Below are positions 1 to 9,217 of a DNA stretch of 64,000 nucleotides, piece by piece. Position numbers and translations under genes: made by a program. The DNA lies in NCBI GenBank assembly GCA_016124675.1, contig WGNG01000017.1:23877-87876 (forward strand). The letters run 5' to 3'. This stretch comes from Alphaproteobacteria bacterium (GTDB taxonomy: Bacteria; Pseudomonadota; Alphaproteobacteria; Caulobacterales; Maricaulaceae). The first letter of the stretch is position 1; every line of letters begins with the position of its first letter. The notes beneath the pieces were generated by a model. It searched no databases, was not told the origin of the DNA, and saw only the letters and a list, made by a program, of their open reading frames with translations.

Positions 1-1
1 C

Positions 2-1069
2 GGCCATCAGGCGCGCATGGAGCTGGCGAGCTACGCCATCGTGCGCAAGGTCCTGTCCGGCGGCGATGTGGGGTTTGCCGAAAGCTATATGGATGGCGAC
101 TGGACCACGCCGGACCTGCCCGCCGTGCTGACCGTGTTCTCGGCCAATCTCGACCAGATGCCGAATATCGCCACGGGGGGGCCGATCACGCGCTTCATGC
201 ACTGGATCTATCACCGGCTGCGCGCCAACACGAAAAAGGGCGCGCGCAAGAATATCGAGGCCCATTACGATCTGGGAAATAGTTTCTACGAGCGCTGGCT
301 CGACCCCTCAATGACCTATTCCTCGGCGCGCTTCACGCCCGCCACGACGACACTGGAAGACGCCCAGCGCGAGAAATACGCCGCCATGGCGCGGGCCATT
401 GATCTGAAGCCCGGACATAGCGTTCTGGAGATCGGCTGCGGCTGGGGCGGGTTTGCCGAATTCGCCGCCAGAGAGATCGGCGCCCAGGTGACCTGCCTTA
501 CCCTGTCGCCATCCCAGCGTGATTACGCACTGGAGCGCATGCAACGCCACCAGCTGCATGACCGGGTGAACATCAAGCTGCAGGACTATCGCGACGAGAC
601 CGGGCGCTATGACCGGGTGGCGTCCATCGAAATGTTCGAGGCGGTCGGCGAGGAATACTGGCCGAGCTTCTTTTCCAAGGTCGCCGAGGTGCTGCATCCC
701 GGCGGCCGCGCCGGCCTGCAGATCATCACCATCCGCGACGATCTGTTTGACAACTACGCACGGCGCACCGACTTCATCCAGCGCTACATCTTCCCTGGAG
801 GGGTTCTGCCGAGCGTGACCCGGCTGCGCGAGCAGTTCGACAGGGCGGGGCTGGGCCTCGATGCGATGGAGCAGTTCGGCGAAGACTATGCGCGCACGCT
901 CAACACCTGGCTCCAGTCCTTCCGTGACGCCTGGCGCGACCTCCAGCCGCTGGGGTTTGACGAGCGCTTCCGGCGCATGTGGGAGTTCTATCTCGCCTAT
1001 TGCGAGGCGGGGTTCCGCACCGGCCGCGTCAACGTCGCCCAGTTCGCGCTGAGCAAGGGCGCGGCATAG
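2..1069 (+). CDS. cfa: Cyclopropane-fatty-acyl-phospholipid synthase, 5' end outside window
   Basis: This SAM-dependent enzyme methylenates the double bond of unsaturated acyl chains in membrane phospholipids. The frame stays open to the window edge, and family members are about 50 residues longer than the 350 seen from the first ATG at 17, so the true start lies upstream. The SAM loop VLEIGCGWGG is near residue 136 of the visible part. EMFEAVGEEYW follows, and the C-terminal YCEAGFRTGR contains the cysteine expected near the active site. The gene ends with a stop at 1069, before a short non-coding gap. Identification is firm; the start is not visible. Confidence 0.93.
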   Translation, partial: GHQARMELASYAIVRKVLSGGDVGFAESYMDGDWTTPDLPAVLTVFSANLDQMPNIATGGPITRFMHWIYHRLRANTKKGARKNIEAHYDLGNSFYERWLDPSMTYSSARFTPATTTLEDAQREKYAAMARAIDLKPGHSVLEIGCGWGGFAEFAAREIGAQVTCLTLSPSQRDYALERMQRHQLHDRVNIKLQDYRDETGRYDRVASIEMFEAVGEEYWPSFFSKVAEVLHPGGRAGLQIITIRDDLFDNYARRTDFIQRYIFPGGVLPSVTRLREQFDRAGLGLDAMEQFGEDYARTLNTWLQSFRDAWRDLQPLGFDERFRRMWEFYLAYCEAGFRTGRVNVAQFALSKGAA

Positions 1070-1232
1070 CGGCGGGCGGGCGGCGGCTTCTGGGTATAGA
1101 CGCGATCAATCGCACTTAGAGTGATTATCGATTGTTCTTTGGGCAGCGGGTGCGCGATACCGAGCATGCAGTTTCAGCTGACTTGCGTCCCCCACGCCCG
1201 GGCTGCGCTGCCAGGCGACATCGCCTGCACAC

Positions 1233-1287
1233 CGACCGTGTGACGCCCTCGGAGCCTCCCCCGGCTTTCCGAGGGTTGTCACGGTCG
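1233..1287. terminator. Imperfect hairpin between convergent genes
   Basis: An 8-bp arm CGACCGTG at 1233-1240 pairs with CACGGTCG at 1280-1287. A second inner stem is CCCTCGGA with TCCGAGGG, separated from the first by a small internal loop. It lies between the ends of the convergent cfa and I78 genes, so it could end transcription from both sides. There is no clear T-tract, so it could also be a repeat element. Confidence 0.4.
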
Positions 1288-1295
1288 CGGGCCGA

Positions 1296-1607
1296 TCAGC
1301 CGCAACGCACCTCAATCACGACGCCGCGCGCATCGGTGACGATGTTGAGCCGGTCAGGCCGGTAGTCCATCGTGACCATATCACCCTGCGCATACACCCG
1401 GCGCGGCGACGGCAGGCTCTCGGTGTGAATGTCGTCGACGCGTTGACCGACAAGGACCTGATATTGTTCAGCCGCACACACGTGCGCCTCGCCCGTATTG
1501 TCGATGACGGGATATTCGCGCGCAGCGGGGGTTTCCGGTTCCACGGGCATGGTCTGGCAGGCTGTCATGAACAGCCCTGCGGCGCAAATCGCGATCAAAC
1601 GTCTCAT
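1296..1607 (-). CDS. Peptidase inhibitor I78 family lipoprotein
   Basis: A 103-residue exported protein. The N-terminus is a lipoprotein signal peptide with the lipobox FMTAC, acylated Cys at residue 17. The mature part carries the I78 (elastase-inhibitor-like) pattern: YQVLVGQRVDDI, then PRRVYAQGDMVTMDYRPDRL and a closing GVVIEVRCG. Family members are small serine-protease inhibitors; activity in this protein is inference. It is translationally coupled to holC upstream by a 4-bp ATGA overlap. Confidence 0.8.
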   Translation of the reverse strand: MRRLIAICAAGLFMTACQTMPVEPETPAAREYPVIDNTGEAHVCAAEQYQVLVGQRVDDIHTESLPSPRRVYAQGDMVTMDYRPDRLNIVTDARGVVIEVRCG

Positions 1608-2056
1608 GCTGACTTCTCCCAGCGCCCCGAGTCACCCTGTTTCCAGTAGGATACCGGCGTTTGAGCCTTTTTTCGGGCGCTCCAGAGGCTGCGCGCCCAG
1701 GCCATGGCGGCCGGATCATCGGCTTCGAACAGGATCACCACCCGCTCCCAGCCCTCGCCGCTACCCGGATCCGCCCCGTCAAGACAGAACACCATGCTGG
1801 CGTTATTGAGGTTTTCGACCGCACGTGACAGCACGACCGGGTGCTGGTCGGCCCTTGGCCGGTCCGCGCGCCCGTGCGGCAGAAAGCTGTCCTCGGCGAA
1901 GGTCCACAAGTGCTGATCGAGGGCGTCGAGGCGCGATTCAAGCGGCGTAGCCACCGCCGCGCGCCCGCCCCGGGCCAGCAGCTTCTGCAGGAGTTCAGGC
2001 AAGGTGTCGGCGATGCGGGCGCGCTCGTGATGATAGAACCAGAACTCGCTCACCAT
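1604..2056 (-). CDS. holC: DNA polymerase III chi subunit
   Basis: A 150-residue chi subunit, which links the clamp loader to single-stranded DNA-binding protein at the replication fork. Recognisable parts are the N-terminal EFWFYHH segment, the LDQHLWTF segment and PVSYWKQGDSGRWE at the C-terminus, with the usual alphaproteobacterial length. The start ATG has a GGGAG just upstream. pepA lies upstream on the same strand, a common alphaproteobacterial pairing. It overlaps the I78 gene by 4 bp. Confidence 0.88.
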   Translation of the reverse strand: MVSEFWFYHHERARIADTLPELLQKLLARGGRAAVATPLESRLDALDQHLWTFAEDSFLPHGRADRPRADQHPVVLSRAVENLNNASMVFCLDGADPGSGEGWERVVILFEADDPAAMAWARSLWSARKKAQTPVSYWKQGDSGRWEKSA

Positions 2057-2083
2057 CCCCGCTCCCGGGCCGGGCGGGCGGGC

Positions 2084-2110
2084 CCCTGGCGCCGCGTGGC
2101 GGCGTCAGGG
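2084..2110 (-). terminator. GC-rich hairpin between pepA and holC
   Basis: CCCTG and CAGGG flank a perfect 6-bp stem CGCCGC/GCGGCG with a 3-nt loop. It sits just after the pepA stop and before holC on the minus strand. There is no T-run, so it may attenuate rather than terminate. Confidence 0.4.
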
Positions 2111-2123
2111 CGCACGCTCAGCC

Positions 2124-3599
2124 TCATGCCTCGTAATGGTCGCGCACCAGCCGGTCGAGCAGGCGCACGCCAAACCCCGTCCCGAAGGTCGGCAGGCGCG
2201 GGTCCTTGGCGCCGGAATGCATGCCGGTTCCCGCGATGTCGATATGACACCAGGGGACATTGTTGGTGTAGCGCTTGAGGAACTGGGCCGCCGTGATGGA
2301 GCCTGCGAGGCGCCCCTGCCCGATATTCTTCATGTCCGCGATATCGCTATCGATCTGGCGGTCATATTCAGGTCCCAGCGGCAGGCGCCACACGCCCTCG
2401 TCGGACGCCTTGCCGGCCTTGAACAGCTGGTCGGCCAGCCGGTCGTCATTGGAGAAGATGCCCGCGTGCTCGTGGCCGAGCGCAATGAGGATCGCGCCGG
2501 TGAGCGTGGCGAGGTCGACCATGAATTTGGGCTTGAATTCCTGCTGGGTGTACCAGAGCGCGTCAGCCAGAACGAGGCGGCCCTCAGCGTCGGTATTGAG
2601 GATTTCAATCGTCTGACCCGACATGGAGGTGACGATGTCGCCGGGGCGCTGCGCCTTGGCGTCCGGCATGTTCTCCACAAGGCCGATGACGCCGATGACA
2701 TTGGCTTTCGCCTTGCGGCCGGCCAGAGCGGTCAGAAGGCCGACCACAGCGGCCGAGCCGCCCATATCGCCCTTCATCTCGTCCATCTTCTCGCCCGGTT
2801 TCAGCGAGATGCCCCCGGTGTCGAAGGTGACGCCCTTGCCCACGAAAGCGATCGGCTGATCGCCTTCCTTGCCGCCCATCCATTTCAAGATGATGAACTG
2901 TGATTCCTGGGCGGAGCCCTGGCCGACGCCCAGGAGGGCGTTCATGCCGAGCTTCTTCATCTCCGCCTCGCCCAGCACCTGGATTTCGAGGCCGAGCTTT
3001 TCGAGCTTCTTGACGCGGCGGGCGTATTGTTCCGGCCCGAGATAATTGGGCGCCTCGTTGACGAGGTCGCGGGCCAGCTCGACGCCATCGCCGACAGGCT
3101 CCCAGTCCTTCCAGATCTTCTTGGCGGCCTTGGCGTCGGTCACCACGATCTCGACCGTGTGGAGGGACGGCTTCTTGTCGTCGGACAGGCGGGTGCGGTA
3201 TTTGTCAAAGCGGTAAGCGGCCATGCGGGCGCCGAGGCCTGCGCGCGCAGAGCCTTCGAGGTCCGCCACGCCGTCGAGACGCAGCGACAGCACTTCAGCG
3301 CCGGTGGTCAGCAGGCTCTTGACCACGCCGGCTGCGGCGAGCTCCAGCGCGTTGCCGTTGAGCGCCTTCTTCTCGCCGAGGCCGAACAGGACGATGCGCG
3401 AGGCCTGCATGCCGGCGGGCGAGGTCAGGGTGAGCGTCTGGCCGGGCGCGCCCGTGAAGCGCGAGGACTTGAGCGCGCGGGTGATCGCGCCGCCCGATTC
3501 GCCATCGAGCGCCCTGGCGGCGTCCGAGAGGGCCGAGCCGCTGTAAACCGGCGCCGCGATCGCGTCGCCCGTGGCGGTGTCATTGAACTTGATCTTCAT
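2124..3599 (-). CDS. pepA: Leucyl aminopeptidase (M17)
   Basis: A cytosolic two-metal aminopeptidase that removes N-terminal residues from peptides, 491 residues from the chosen start. The metal and catalytic region is clear: VGKGVTFDTGGISLKP, MKGDMGGSAAV and the M17 signature NTDAEGRL. The start MKIKF at 3599 is preferred over a longer frame opening at 3662, because AAAGGA sits 5-6 nt upstream of it and the extra 21 residues look non-native. It is divergent from lptF, with about 150 bp between them, and precedes holC. Confidence 0.95.
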   Translation of the reverse strand: MKIKFNDTATGDAIAAPVYSGSALSDAARALDGESGGAITRALKSSRFTGAPGQTLTLTSPAGMQASRIVLFGLGEKKALNGNALELAAAGVVKSLLTTGAEVLSLRLDGVADLEGSARAGLGARMAAYRFDKYRTRLSDDKKPSLHTVEIVVTDAKAAKKIWKDWEPVGDGVELARDLVNEAPNYLGPEQYARRVKKLEKLGLEIQVLGEAEMKKLGMNALLGVGQGSAQESQFIILKWMGGKEGDQPIAFVGKGVTFDTGGISLKPGEKMDEMKGDMGGSAAVVGLLTALAGRKAKANVIGVIGLVENMPDAKAQRPGDIVTSMSGQTIEILNTDAEGRLVLADALWYTQQEFKPKFMVDLATLTGAILIALGHEHAGIFSNDDRLADQLFKAGKASDEGVWRLPLGPEYDRQIDSDIADMKNIGQGRLAGSITAAQFLKRYTNNVPWCHIDIAGTGMHSGAKDPRLPTFGTGFGVRLLDRLVRDHYEA

Positions 3600-3753
3600 G
3601 GAGTTCCTTTCGGCAGCCGAATCGCGCGCAGGAGCCCGTCCCGCAGCGCATGAACGTAACACGTCTGCGCCAGTGGTATCGCATCGCGCGCCGGGTTAGA
3701 AGACGGGGTCTTCATACCGTCCCTTCCCGCCCCGTGTCCCCTGAGTCGGCCCC

Positions 3754-4872
3754 ATGACCCTGTTTCAGCGATATGCGTTCCGACAGGCGCTCTGGCCCTT
3801 CCTGGGGGCGATCGCGGCGCTGGGCGGACTGGCGGCCCTGACCCAGTCGCTGTCCAATCTCGACCTGATCGCCGACCAGCGCGAGACGGCGTTGCGGCTG
3901 GTCTGGATCACGCTGCTGGCCCTGCCACAGATCATAGCGCTGCTGATCCCCATCGCCGTCTTCATCGCCTGCGCCATGGCGCTCAACAGGCTCAATGGCG
4001 ATTCGGAGCTGATTGTCGGCGCTGCAGCCGGGATGAGCCGGCGCCAGCGGCTGACGCCGTTCCTGCGGCTCGCCGCCTATGCGGTGCTGATCAATCTGGT
4101 CATCAATTTGTTTGTCCAGCCGGCGAGCTTCCGGCAATTGCGCGAGCAGGTGTTTGAAATCCGTACCGACATCGCCGCGAGCCTGATGCGTCCGGGCGAG
4201 TTTGTCTCCATGGGCGACGGGGTCAGCTTCTACACCCGCGAGATCGGCCTCGATCAGGTGCTGCACGGCGTGTTCATCGAGGACCGGCGCGGCGCCTCGC
4301 CAACCGCGTATGCGGCGCGGCGCGCCATCATCGCCCGCAGCGATCGCGGCCCTGTCATGCTGCTGGAGGACGGCGTGCTGACCCAGCTGGACGAATCCGG
4401 CACGCTGGCGAGCCTGACCTTTGACCGCTACGAATTTGAACTTGGCGCCTTCATCGACACCTCGTCGGCGTTCTTTTTCAAGGAAAGCGACCGTTACCTG
4501 CCCGAACTGCTCAATCCCACGGCCGCCGACAGGGCGCGCGCGCGTGTGGCGGAGGATCTGGCGGCCGAAGGACATTACCGGCTGTCCTCGCCGCTCTACA
4601 GCCTGGCGTTCGCGCTCATCGCCGCAGCGGCGTTCCTGTCGGTGGAGCACCGGCGCACGGGCTATATGCGCTTCATCCTCATCGCCGGGGCCGGCGCGCT
4701 CCTGTTGCGCCTTGTCGGTTTTGCGGTGCAGGCGGGCGCCTCCAACAATCCGGACCTCAATATCGCGCAATACGCCGTGCCGCTCCTCGGCGCCGCCGCC
4801 GCGCTCTGGCTGATCGCGCGACCGACGCGCAAGACGGGCGCGGCCCGGCGCCAGGCGGAGGCGGCGGCATGA
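3754..4872 (+). CDS. lptF: LPS export ABC permease LptF
   Basis: One of two related permeases of the LptB2FGC complex, which extracts lipopolysaccharide from the inner membrane. The 372 residues show N-terminal membrane segments (about 14-30 and 48-75), a cytoplasmic coupling segment around GDSELIVGAAAGMS, a periplasmic jellyroll-like middle and three C-terminal membrane helices. It is coupled to lptG by an ATGA overlap and starts a run that continues through rsmA. Confidence 0.93.
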   Translation: MTLFQRYAFRQALWPFLGAIAALGGLAALTQSLSNLDLIADQRETALRLVWITLLALPQIIALLIPIAVFIACAMALNRLNGDSELIVGAAAGMSRRQRLTPFLRLAAYAVLINLVINLFVQPASFRQLREQVFEIRTDIAASLMRPGEFVSMGDGVSFYTREIGLDQVLHGVFIEDRRGASPTAYAARRAIIARSDRGPVMLLEDGVLTQLDESGTLASLTFDRYEFELGAFIDTSSAFFFKESDRYLPELLNPTAADRARARVAEDLAAEGHYRLSSPLYSLAFALIAAAAFLSVEHRRTGYMRFILIAGAGALLLRLVGFAVQAGASNNPDLNIAQYAVPLLGAAAALWLIARPTRKTGAARRQAEAAA

Positions 4873-5969
4873 TCCCCACCCGGCTGACGCGTTACATTTT
4901 CTGGCAGACCCTGATCGGGATCATCGGGGCGGCCTGCGTGATCATCGCGGTCATCGTGCTGATCGATTTCGTCGAGACATCGCGCGACATCTCGCGGCGC
5001 GCCGATATCGGCGCGCTGCAGGCGCTGGAGCTGACCCTTCTGAAAACGCCGCTTCTGGTTCAGGACACGCTGGCCTTCATCGTGCTGTTCGGCGTGCTGT
5101 TCACCTTCTTCCGCCTCAACCGCCGCAGCGAGCTGATCGTAATGCGCGCGTCGGGGTATTCGGCCTGGCGCATTCTGGCGCCGGCGGGCGTCCTGACGGT
5201 GCTGGCGGGCCTGCTCGGGGCGGCTGTACTCAACCCGCTGAGCGCTGCGGCCAACGCCAGGTTCGAGACGCTGCGCGCCAGCTATGTCGATGCAAGCGCA
5301 GCAGAGCGCGCGGCGCCGGCGCGCCTCTGGCTGCGCGAGACGTCGGCGGGCGGTTTCATCGTGATCGGCGCAGACGGTCTGGATCCCGACGCGGCGACCC
5401 TGCGCGACCCGGTATTCCGCTTTTACGCCGAGGGCAGCGACGGCATTCCGCGGCTTGAGCGCACGCTGATGGCGTCCAGCGCCGAGCTGCGCGGCGGGTT
5501 CTGGAGTCTGACAGGCGCGACGGAGGCCCTGCCGGGCGACCCGCTGCAGACACTGGGCGACGTCTCCCTGCCCACGCGGATCGGCGGGCAGGCGCTGTTT
5601 GAACGGGTGCGCACGCCCGGCGGGGTGTCGTTCTGGCGCCTGCCGTCGGTGATCGAGTCAGCGCGCGGCGCCGGGCTGTCCAGCCGCCCGTACGAGCTGC
5701 GCTGGCAGAGCCTGCTGGCCCAGCCGCTGCTGCTGTTTGCAGCGGCGCTGCTGGCGATCACCGCCACCTTGCGGCTGCACCGCCTGGGCGGCGCGGCCGG
5801 CTTCGCCGCCGCCGGAGCGGGGGTGGGATTCTTATTGTATTTCTTTCAGGAGCTCTTGCTGGGCCTCGGTTCGGCAGGCACGCTTGATCCTGTCACGGCG
5901 TCATGGACAGCACCCTTGCTGTTCACACTGGCGGGGCTGTTTTTCCTCGCCTCCACCGAGGACGGCTGA
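4869..5969 (+). CDS. lptG: LPS export ABC permease LptG
   Basis: The partner of LptF in the LPS export complex, 366 residues with the same layout. Its membrane segments begin IFWQTLIGIIGAACVIIAVIVLIDFVE, the coupling motif is RRSELIVMRASGYS, a periplasmic domain follows, and helices close the C-terminus. In many alphaproteobacteria the outer-membrane partner lptD follows directly. Here the next gene, only about 65 bp on, is surA. Confidence 0.93.
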   Translation: MIPTRLTRYIFWQTLIGIIGAACVIIAVIVLIDFVETSRDISRRADIGALQALELTLLKTPLLVQDTLAFIVLFGVLFTFFRLNRRSELIVMRASGYSAWRILAPAGVLTVLAGLLGAAVLNPLSAAANARFETLRASYVDASAAERAAPARLWLRETSAGGFIVIGADGLDPDAATLRDPVFRFYAEGSDGIPRLERTLMASSAELRGGFWSLTGATEALPGDPLQTLGDVSLPTRIGGQALFERVRTPGGVSFWRLPSVIESARGAGLSSRPYELRWQSLLAQPLLLFAAALLAITATLRLHRLGGAAGFAAAGAGVGFLLYFFQELLLGLGSAGTLDPVTASWTAPLLFTLAGLFFLASTEDG

Positions 5970-6033
5970 GCTGCAGCGTCCCGCGATTGCACCTGCGCGC
6001 GCAATGGGTATCTTGCGCCGGAGGCCAAACAGG

Positions 6034-7299
6034 GTGGTGAACCGTATGCTTCTGAGCCGATTTCTGCGTCTGGGCGTACTGATCGTGGCGCTGGCGATGG
6101 CCGCGCCCGCCGCCCGTGCGCAGATGGTCGAGGGGATAGCCGCCGTCGTCAATGACGAGCCGATCACCACGCTGGACGTGCGCGACCGCATGCGTCTCAT
6201 CCTGTTTTCAGCCGGCGTCCAGCCGACCGAAGAGATCATGGGCCAGGTTCTGGATCAGGCGCTGCGCGGGCTGATCGAGGAAAGCATCCAGCTGCAGACC
6301 GCCGCCGAATTCGAGCTGGTGGTCGAAGAAGAAGAAATCGACAACGCGCTCTCCAACCTCGCCCAGTCCAGCGGTGAATCGCTTGAAGTGCTGCAGCGCG
6401 ATCTGGAGATGGCCGGCGTTCCGGTCGAGACGCTGCGCCGCCAGGTGCGCGCCGAGATCGCCTGGCAGATCCTGACCAGCGGCCGGTTCCGTCCGCGCAT
6501 CCGCGTGTCCGACCAGCAGATCGAGGTCGCGATGGAGCGCCTGGTCGCCTCGGCCCAGCAGCAGCAATTCCGCATGCTCGAAATCCTCATCGAGGCGCCC
6601 ACCGGCGCGGGCGGCGAAGAGCGGGCGCTGGAGACGGTGCGCACGATTTACAGCCTCATCGAAGCCGAGCAGACGCCCCTGCAGGCGGTCGCGCAGCAAT
6701 TCTCCGCCGCGCCGAGCGCGGCCGTGGGCGGGGATACCGGCTATGTCACGGCGGCGTCCATGCGTCCCCAGGTGCTGGAAGTCGCACAGCAAATGCCGCC
6801 GGGCTCCATCTCCAACCCCATCCGGGTGCCGGGCGGGTACATGATCATCGCCCTGATCGACCGGCGCGACGGACGGGTCGTAGAGCAGCTGAGCCTGTTT
6901 CAGGCGACCGTTCCCAATTCACGCATCACCGACGCCTCCCGTCCGGCGATGACGCGTGCTGCGGCCAGTTTGCGCGGGTGTGATGATGTCTCGGGGGCCA
7001 TGTCGGGCGTGGAGGGCGTGATCGTCTCCAATCTGGGCGCCGTGGCGGTCAACGCGCTGGTGCCACAAATCCGCGACGCGGTGTCAGGCCTTCAGCCGGG
7101 CCAGGCGACGGGCGTGCTGGAGACCGGCGCGGGCCTGCAGGTGTTCGTGCTGTGCGGCCGCGAGCTGACCGGGCCCGGCGTGCCGACCACGCAGGAAATC
7201 GAGCGCCAGCTGATCGACCAGCAGCTCGGGCTTCTGGGCCGGCGCTGGCTGCGCGATCTGCGCCGCGAAGCGACGGTCGATATCCGCGACATTCAGTGA
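6034..7299 (+). CDS. surA: SurA-type periplasmic peptidyl-prolyl isomerase
   Basis: A periplasmic chaperone/isomerase for outer-membrane proteins such as LptD and porins. A hydrophobic signal peptide ends in AARAQ. A SurA N-terminal domain starting VEGIAAVVNDEPITTLDV follows, then one clear parvulin domain (GGDTGYVTAASM, PGSISNPIRVPGGYMIIAL) and a second degenerate repeat. The GTG at 6034 is chosen because GGAGG (6020-6024) is 9 nt upstream. ATGs at 6004 and 6046 are alternatives with worse spacing. The stop overlaps the pdxA GTG start. Confidence 0.88.
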   Translation: MVNRMLLSRFLRLGVLIVALAMAAPAARAQMVEGIAAVVNDEPITTLDVRDRMRLILFSAGVQPTEEIMGQVLDQALRGLIEESIQLQTAAEFELVVEEEEIDNALSNLAQSSGESLEVLQRDLEMAGVPVETLRRQVRAEIAWQILTSGRFRPRIRVSDQQIEVAMERLVASAQQQQFRMLEILIEAPTGAGGEERALETVRTIYSLIEAEQTPLQAVAQQFSAAPSAAVGGDTGYVTAASMRPQVLEVAQQMPPGSISNPIRVPGGYMIIALIDRRDGRVVEQLSLFQATVPNSRITDASRPAMTRAAASLRGCDDVSGAMSGVEGVIVSNLGAVAVNALVPQIRDAVSGLQPGQATGVLETGAGLQVFVLCGRELTGPGVPTTQEIERQLIDQQLGLLGRRWLRDLRREATVDIRDIQ

Positions 7300-8297
7300 G
7301 CGCCGCCCCGCTCGCGCTGACCCTAGGCGACCCCGACGGGATCGGGCCGGAGATCGCGCTCAAGGCCTGGCGGGCGCTGCGCGACACCGGTCCGTGCTTT
7401 GCGCTGGCCGCTGATCCCGAACACGCCTTCATGGCCGCGCACAAGCTCGACCTGCCGCGCCCTGAACCGGTCGCGCACTGGGCTGACGCCGCGAGCGTGT
7501 TTGCCGACGCCCTGCCCCTCATCGCCCTGCCCGCAGCGGCCGGAGCGCGCGCCGCGCTCGCCTCCATCGAGGCGGGCGTGGCGGCGGTGTTGTCGGGCGC
7601 CGCCAGCGCGCTCGTCACCAGCCCGGTCTCCAAGGCGCGCCTGTACGAGGCCGGCTTCCGCTTCCCCGGACATACCGAGTATCTGGCCGAGCTCACGGCG
7701 CAGGCGCCCGTGATCGGCCCGCGCGGGCCGGTGATGATGCTGGCAGGCGGCGGGCTGCGCTGCGCGCTGGTGACCATTCACCGCCCCTTGCGCGACGCCA
7801 TCGATGCGCTGACGCCGGAGCTGGTCGCGGGCGCGGCGCGCATCACGGCCCATGCCCTCAAGCACGATTTCGCCATTGCACGTCCGCGTCTGGCGCTGGC
7901 GGGGCTGAACCCGCACGCCGGCGAAGGCGGCGCGCTGGGGCGCGAGGAGATCGACATCCTGGCGCCCGCGCTGGGCGCGCTGCGCGCCGAAGGCGTGGAC
8001 ATCGCCGGCCCCCTGCCGCCCGACACGATGTTTCATGAGGACGCGCGCGCACGCTATGACGCTGCGGTCTGCCTTTATCATGATCAGGGCCTCATCCCGG
8101 TGAAGACGCTGGATTTTCATGGCGGGGTGAATGTCACGCTGGGCCTGCCCATCGTGCGCACCAGCCCGGACCATGGCACGGCCTTCGACATCTCTGGCCA
8201 GGGCGTCGCGCGCCCGGACAGCCTGATCGCCGCCCTGCGGCTGGCGTCCGACATGGCCGCCTGCCGCGCCGCAGCCCAGACCGGCGCGCAGTCATGA
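7296..8297 (+). CDS. pdxA: 4-hydroxythreonine-4-phosphate dehydrogenase
   Basis: An NAD-dependent enzyme of the DXP-dependent pyridoxal phosphate pathway. The protein is 333 residues from a GTG that overlaps the surA stop (GTGA), which fits the family length; the open frame extends further upstream inside surA. Metal and substrate motifs are TLGDPDGIGPEI at the N-terminus, the TSPVSK loop, PGHTEYLAEL, TIHRPLRDA, LNPHAGEGGALGREE and YHDQGLIPVKTL. It overlaps rsmA by 4 bp. Confidence 0.94.
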   Translation: MSAAPLALTLGDPDGIGPEIALKAWRALRDTGPCFALAADPEHAFMAAHKLDLPRPEPVAHWADAASVFADALPLIALPAAAGARAALASIEAGVAAVLSGAASALVTSPVSKARLYEAGFRFPGHTEYLAELTAQAPVIGPRGPVMMLAGGGLRCALVTIHRPLRDAIDALTPELVAGAARITAHALKHDFAIARPRLALAGLNPHAGEGGALGREEIDILAPALGALRAEGVDIAGPLPPDTMFHEDARARYDAAVCLYHDQGLIPVKTLDFHGGVNVTLGLPIVRTSPDHGTAFDISGQGVARPDSLIAALRLASDMAACRAAAQTGAQS

Positions 8298-9169
8298 GCC
8301 TCGACGCCCTGCCGCCCCTGCGCGAGGTGATCGCGCGCCACGGGCTCGGCGCCGACAAGCGCTTCGGCCAGCATTATCTGCTGGACCTGAACCTGACAGC
8401 CAAGATTGCGCGCCTGTGCGGCGACATGACGGGACATGAGGTCATCGAGGTCGGCCCCGGCCCCGGCGGCCTCACCCGCGCCTTGCTGGCGGCCGGGGCG
8501 CCCAGGCTGACCGTGATCGAACGGGATGCGCGCTTTCTGCCGGCGCTGGAGGAAATCGGGTCCGCCGCGCCCGGCCGGCTGCAGGTGATACAGGCGGATG
8601 CGCTGGGCGCTGATGAGGCCGGTCTGGTCAGCGGCCCCGCCCTGCTCGCCTCCAACCTGCCCTATAATGTCGGGACGGCCCTTCTGATCAAATGGCTCGA
8701 AGCCACGCCGCCCTGGTGGGCGCGCCTGGTGCTGATGTTCCAAAAGGAGGTCGCCGAGCGGGTCGTGGCCGAGCCGGGCGAAGAGGCGTATGGACGCCTC
8801 GCCATCCTGGTCACATCGGTCGCGCGGGCGCGCTATGCGTTCACCGTGCCAGCGCGCGCCTTCACGCCGCCGCCGAAGGTGGACAGCGCGGTGGTGGTGC
8901 TGGAGCCGCTTGCCGAGGCAGAGCGGTTTGGTGATCTGGAAGCCTTGCGCATCGTCACCGAGAGCGCCTTCGGCCAGCGGCGCAAGACCTTGCGCCGATC
9001 CCTCGCCCAGGCGGCCGCGCGCAAGGGCCTGTCCGCCGAGGCGCTGCTGGAGGCTGCGGACATTGATCCGGGTGCCCGGGCGGAGACGATACCGCCTGCG
9101 GGGTTCATGCGGCTGGCGTCGGCCTGGCGCTCAATGCGTCCGACGGGCGGGCAGCAACCGGACATTTGA
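8294..9169 (+). CDS. rsmA: 16S rRNA dimethyladenosine transferase
   Basis: Also called KsgA. It dimethylates two adjacent adenosines in the 3' hairpin of 16S rRNA during small-subunit assembly. The 291 residues include KRFGQHYLLD, the SAM motif EVGPGPGGLTRAL and the target-base motif SNLPYNV, followed by the C-terminal helical domain. It is the last gene of the lptF-to-rsmA run, a conserved alphaproteobacterial order. Confidence 0.95.
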   Translation: MSLDALPPLREVIARHGLGADKRFGQHYLLDLNLTAKIARLCGDMTGHEVIEVGPGPGGLTRALLAAGAPRLTVIERDARFLPALEEIGSAAPGRLQVIQADALGADEAGLVSGPALLASNLPYNVGTALLIKWLEATPPWWARLVLMFQKEVAERVVAEPGEEAYGRLAILVTSVARARYAFTVPARAFTPPPKVDSAVVVLEPLAEAERFGDLEALRIVTESAFGQRRKTLRRSLAQAAARKGLSAEALLEAADIDPGARAETIPPAGFMRLASAWRSMRPTGGQQPDI

Positions 9170-9196
9170 GCGAATCAGGTCAGGCCGCGCTATACT
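9166..9196 (+). promoter_or_regulatory. Putative radA promoter
   Basis: TTGAGC at 9166-9171 and TATACT at 9191-9196 resemble -35 and -10 boxes, with a long 19-bp spacer. They lie about 20 bp before the radA start, in the only gap between rsmA and radA. Confidence 0.35.
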
Positions 9197-9217
9197 GACG
9201 GCTCAAGTGAGGGATTC

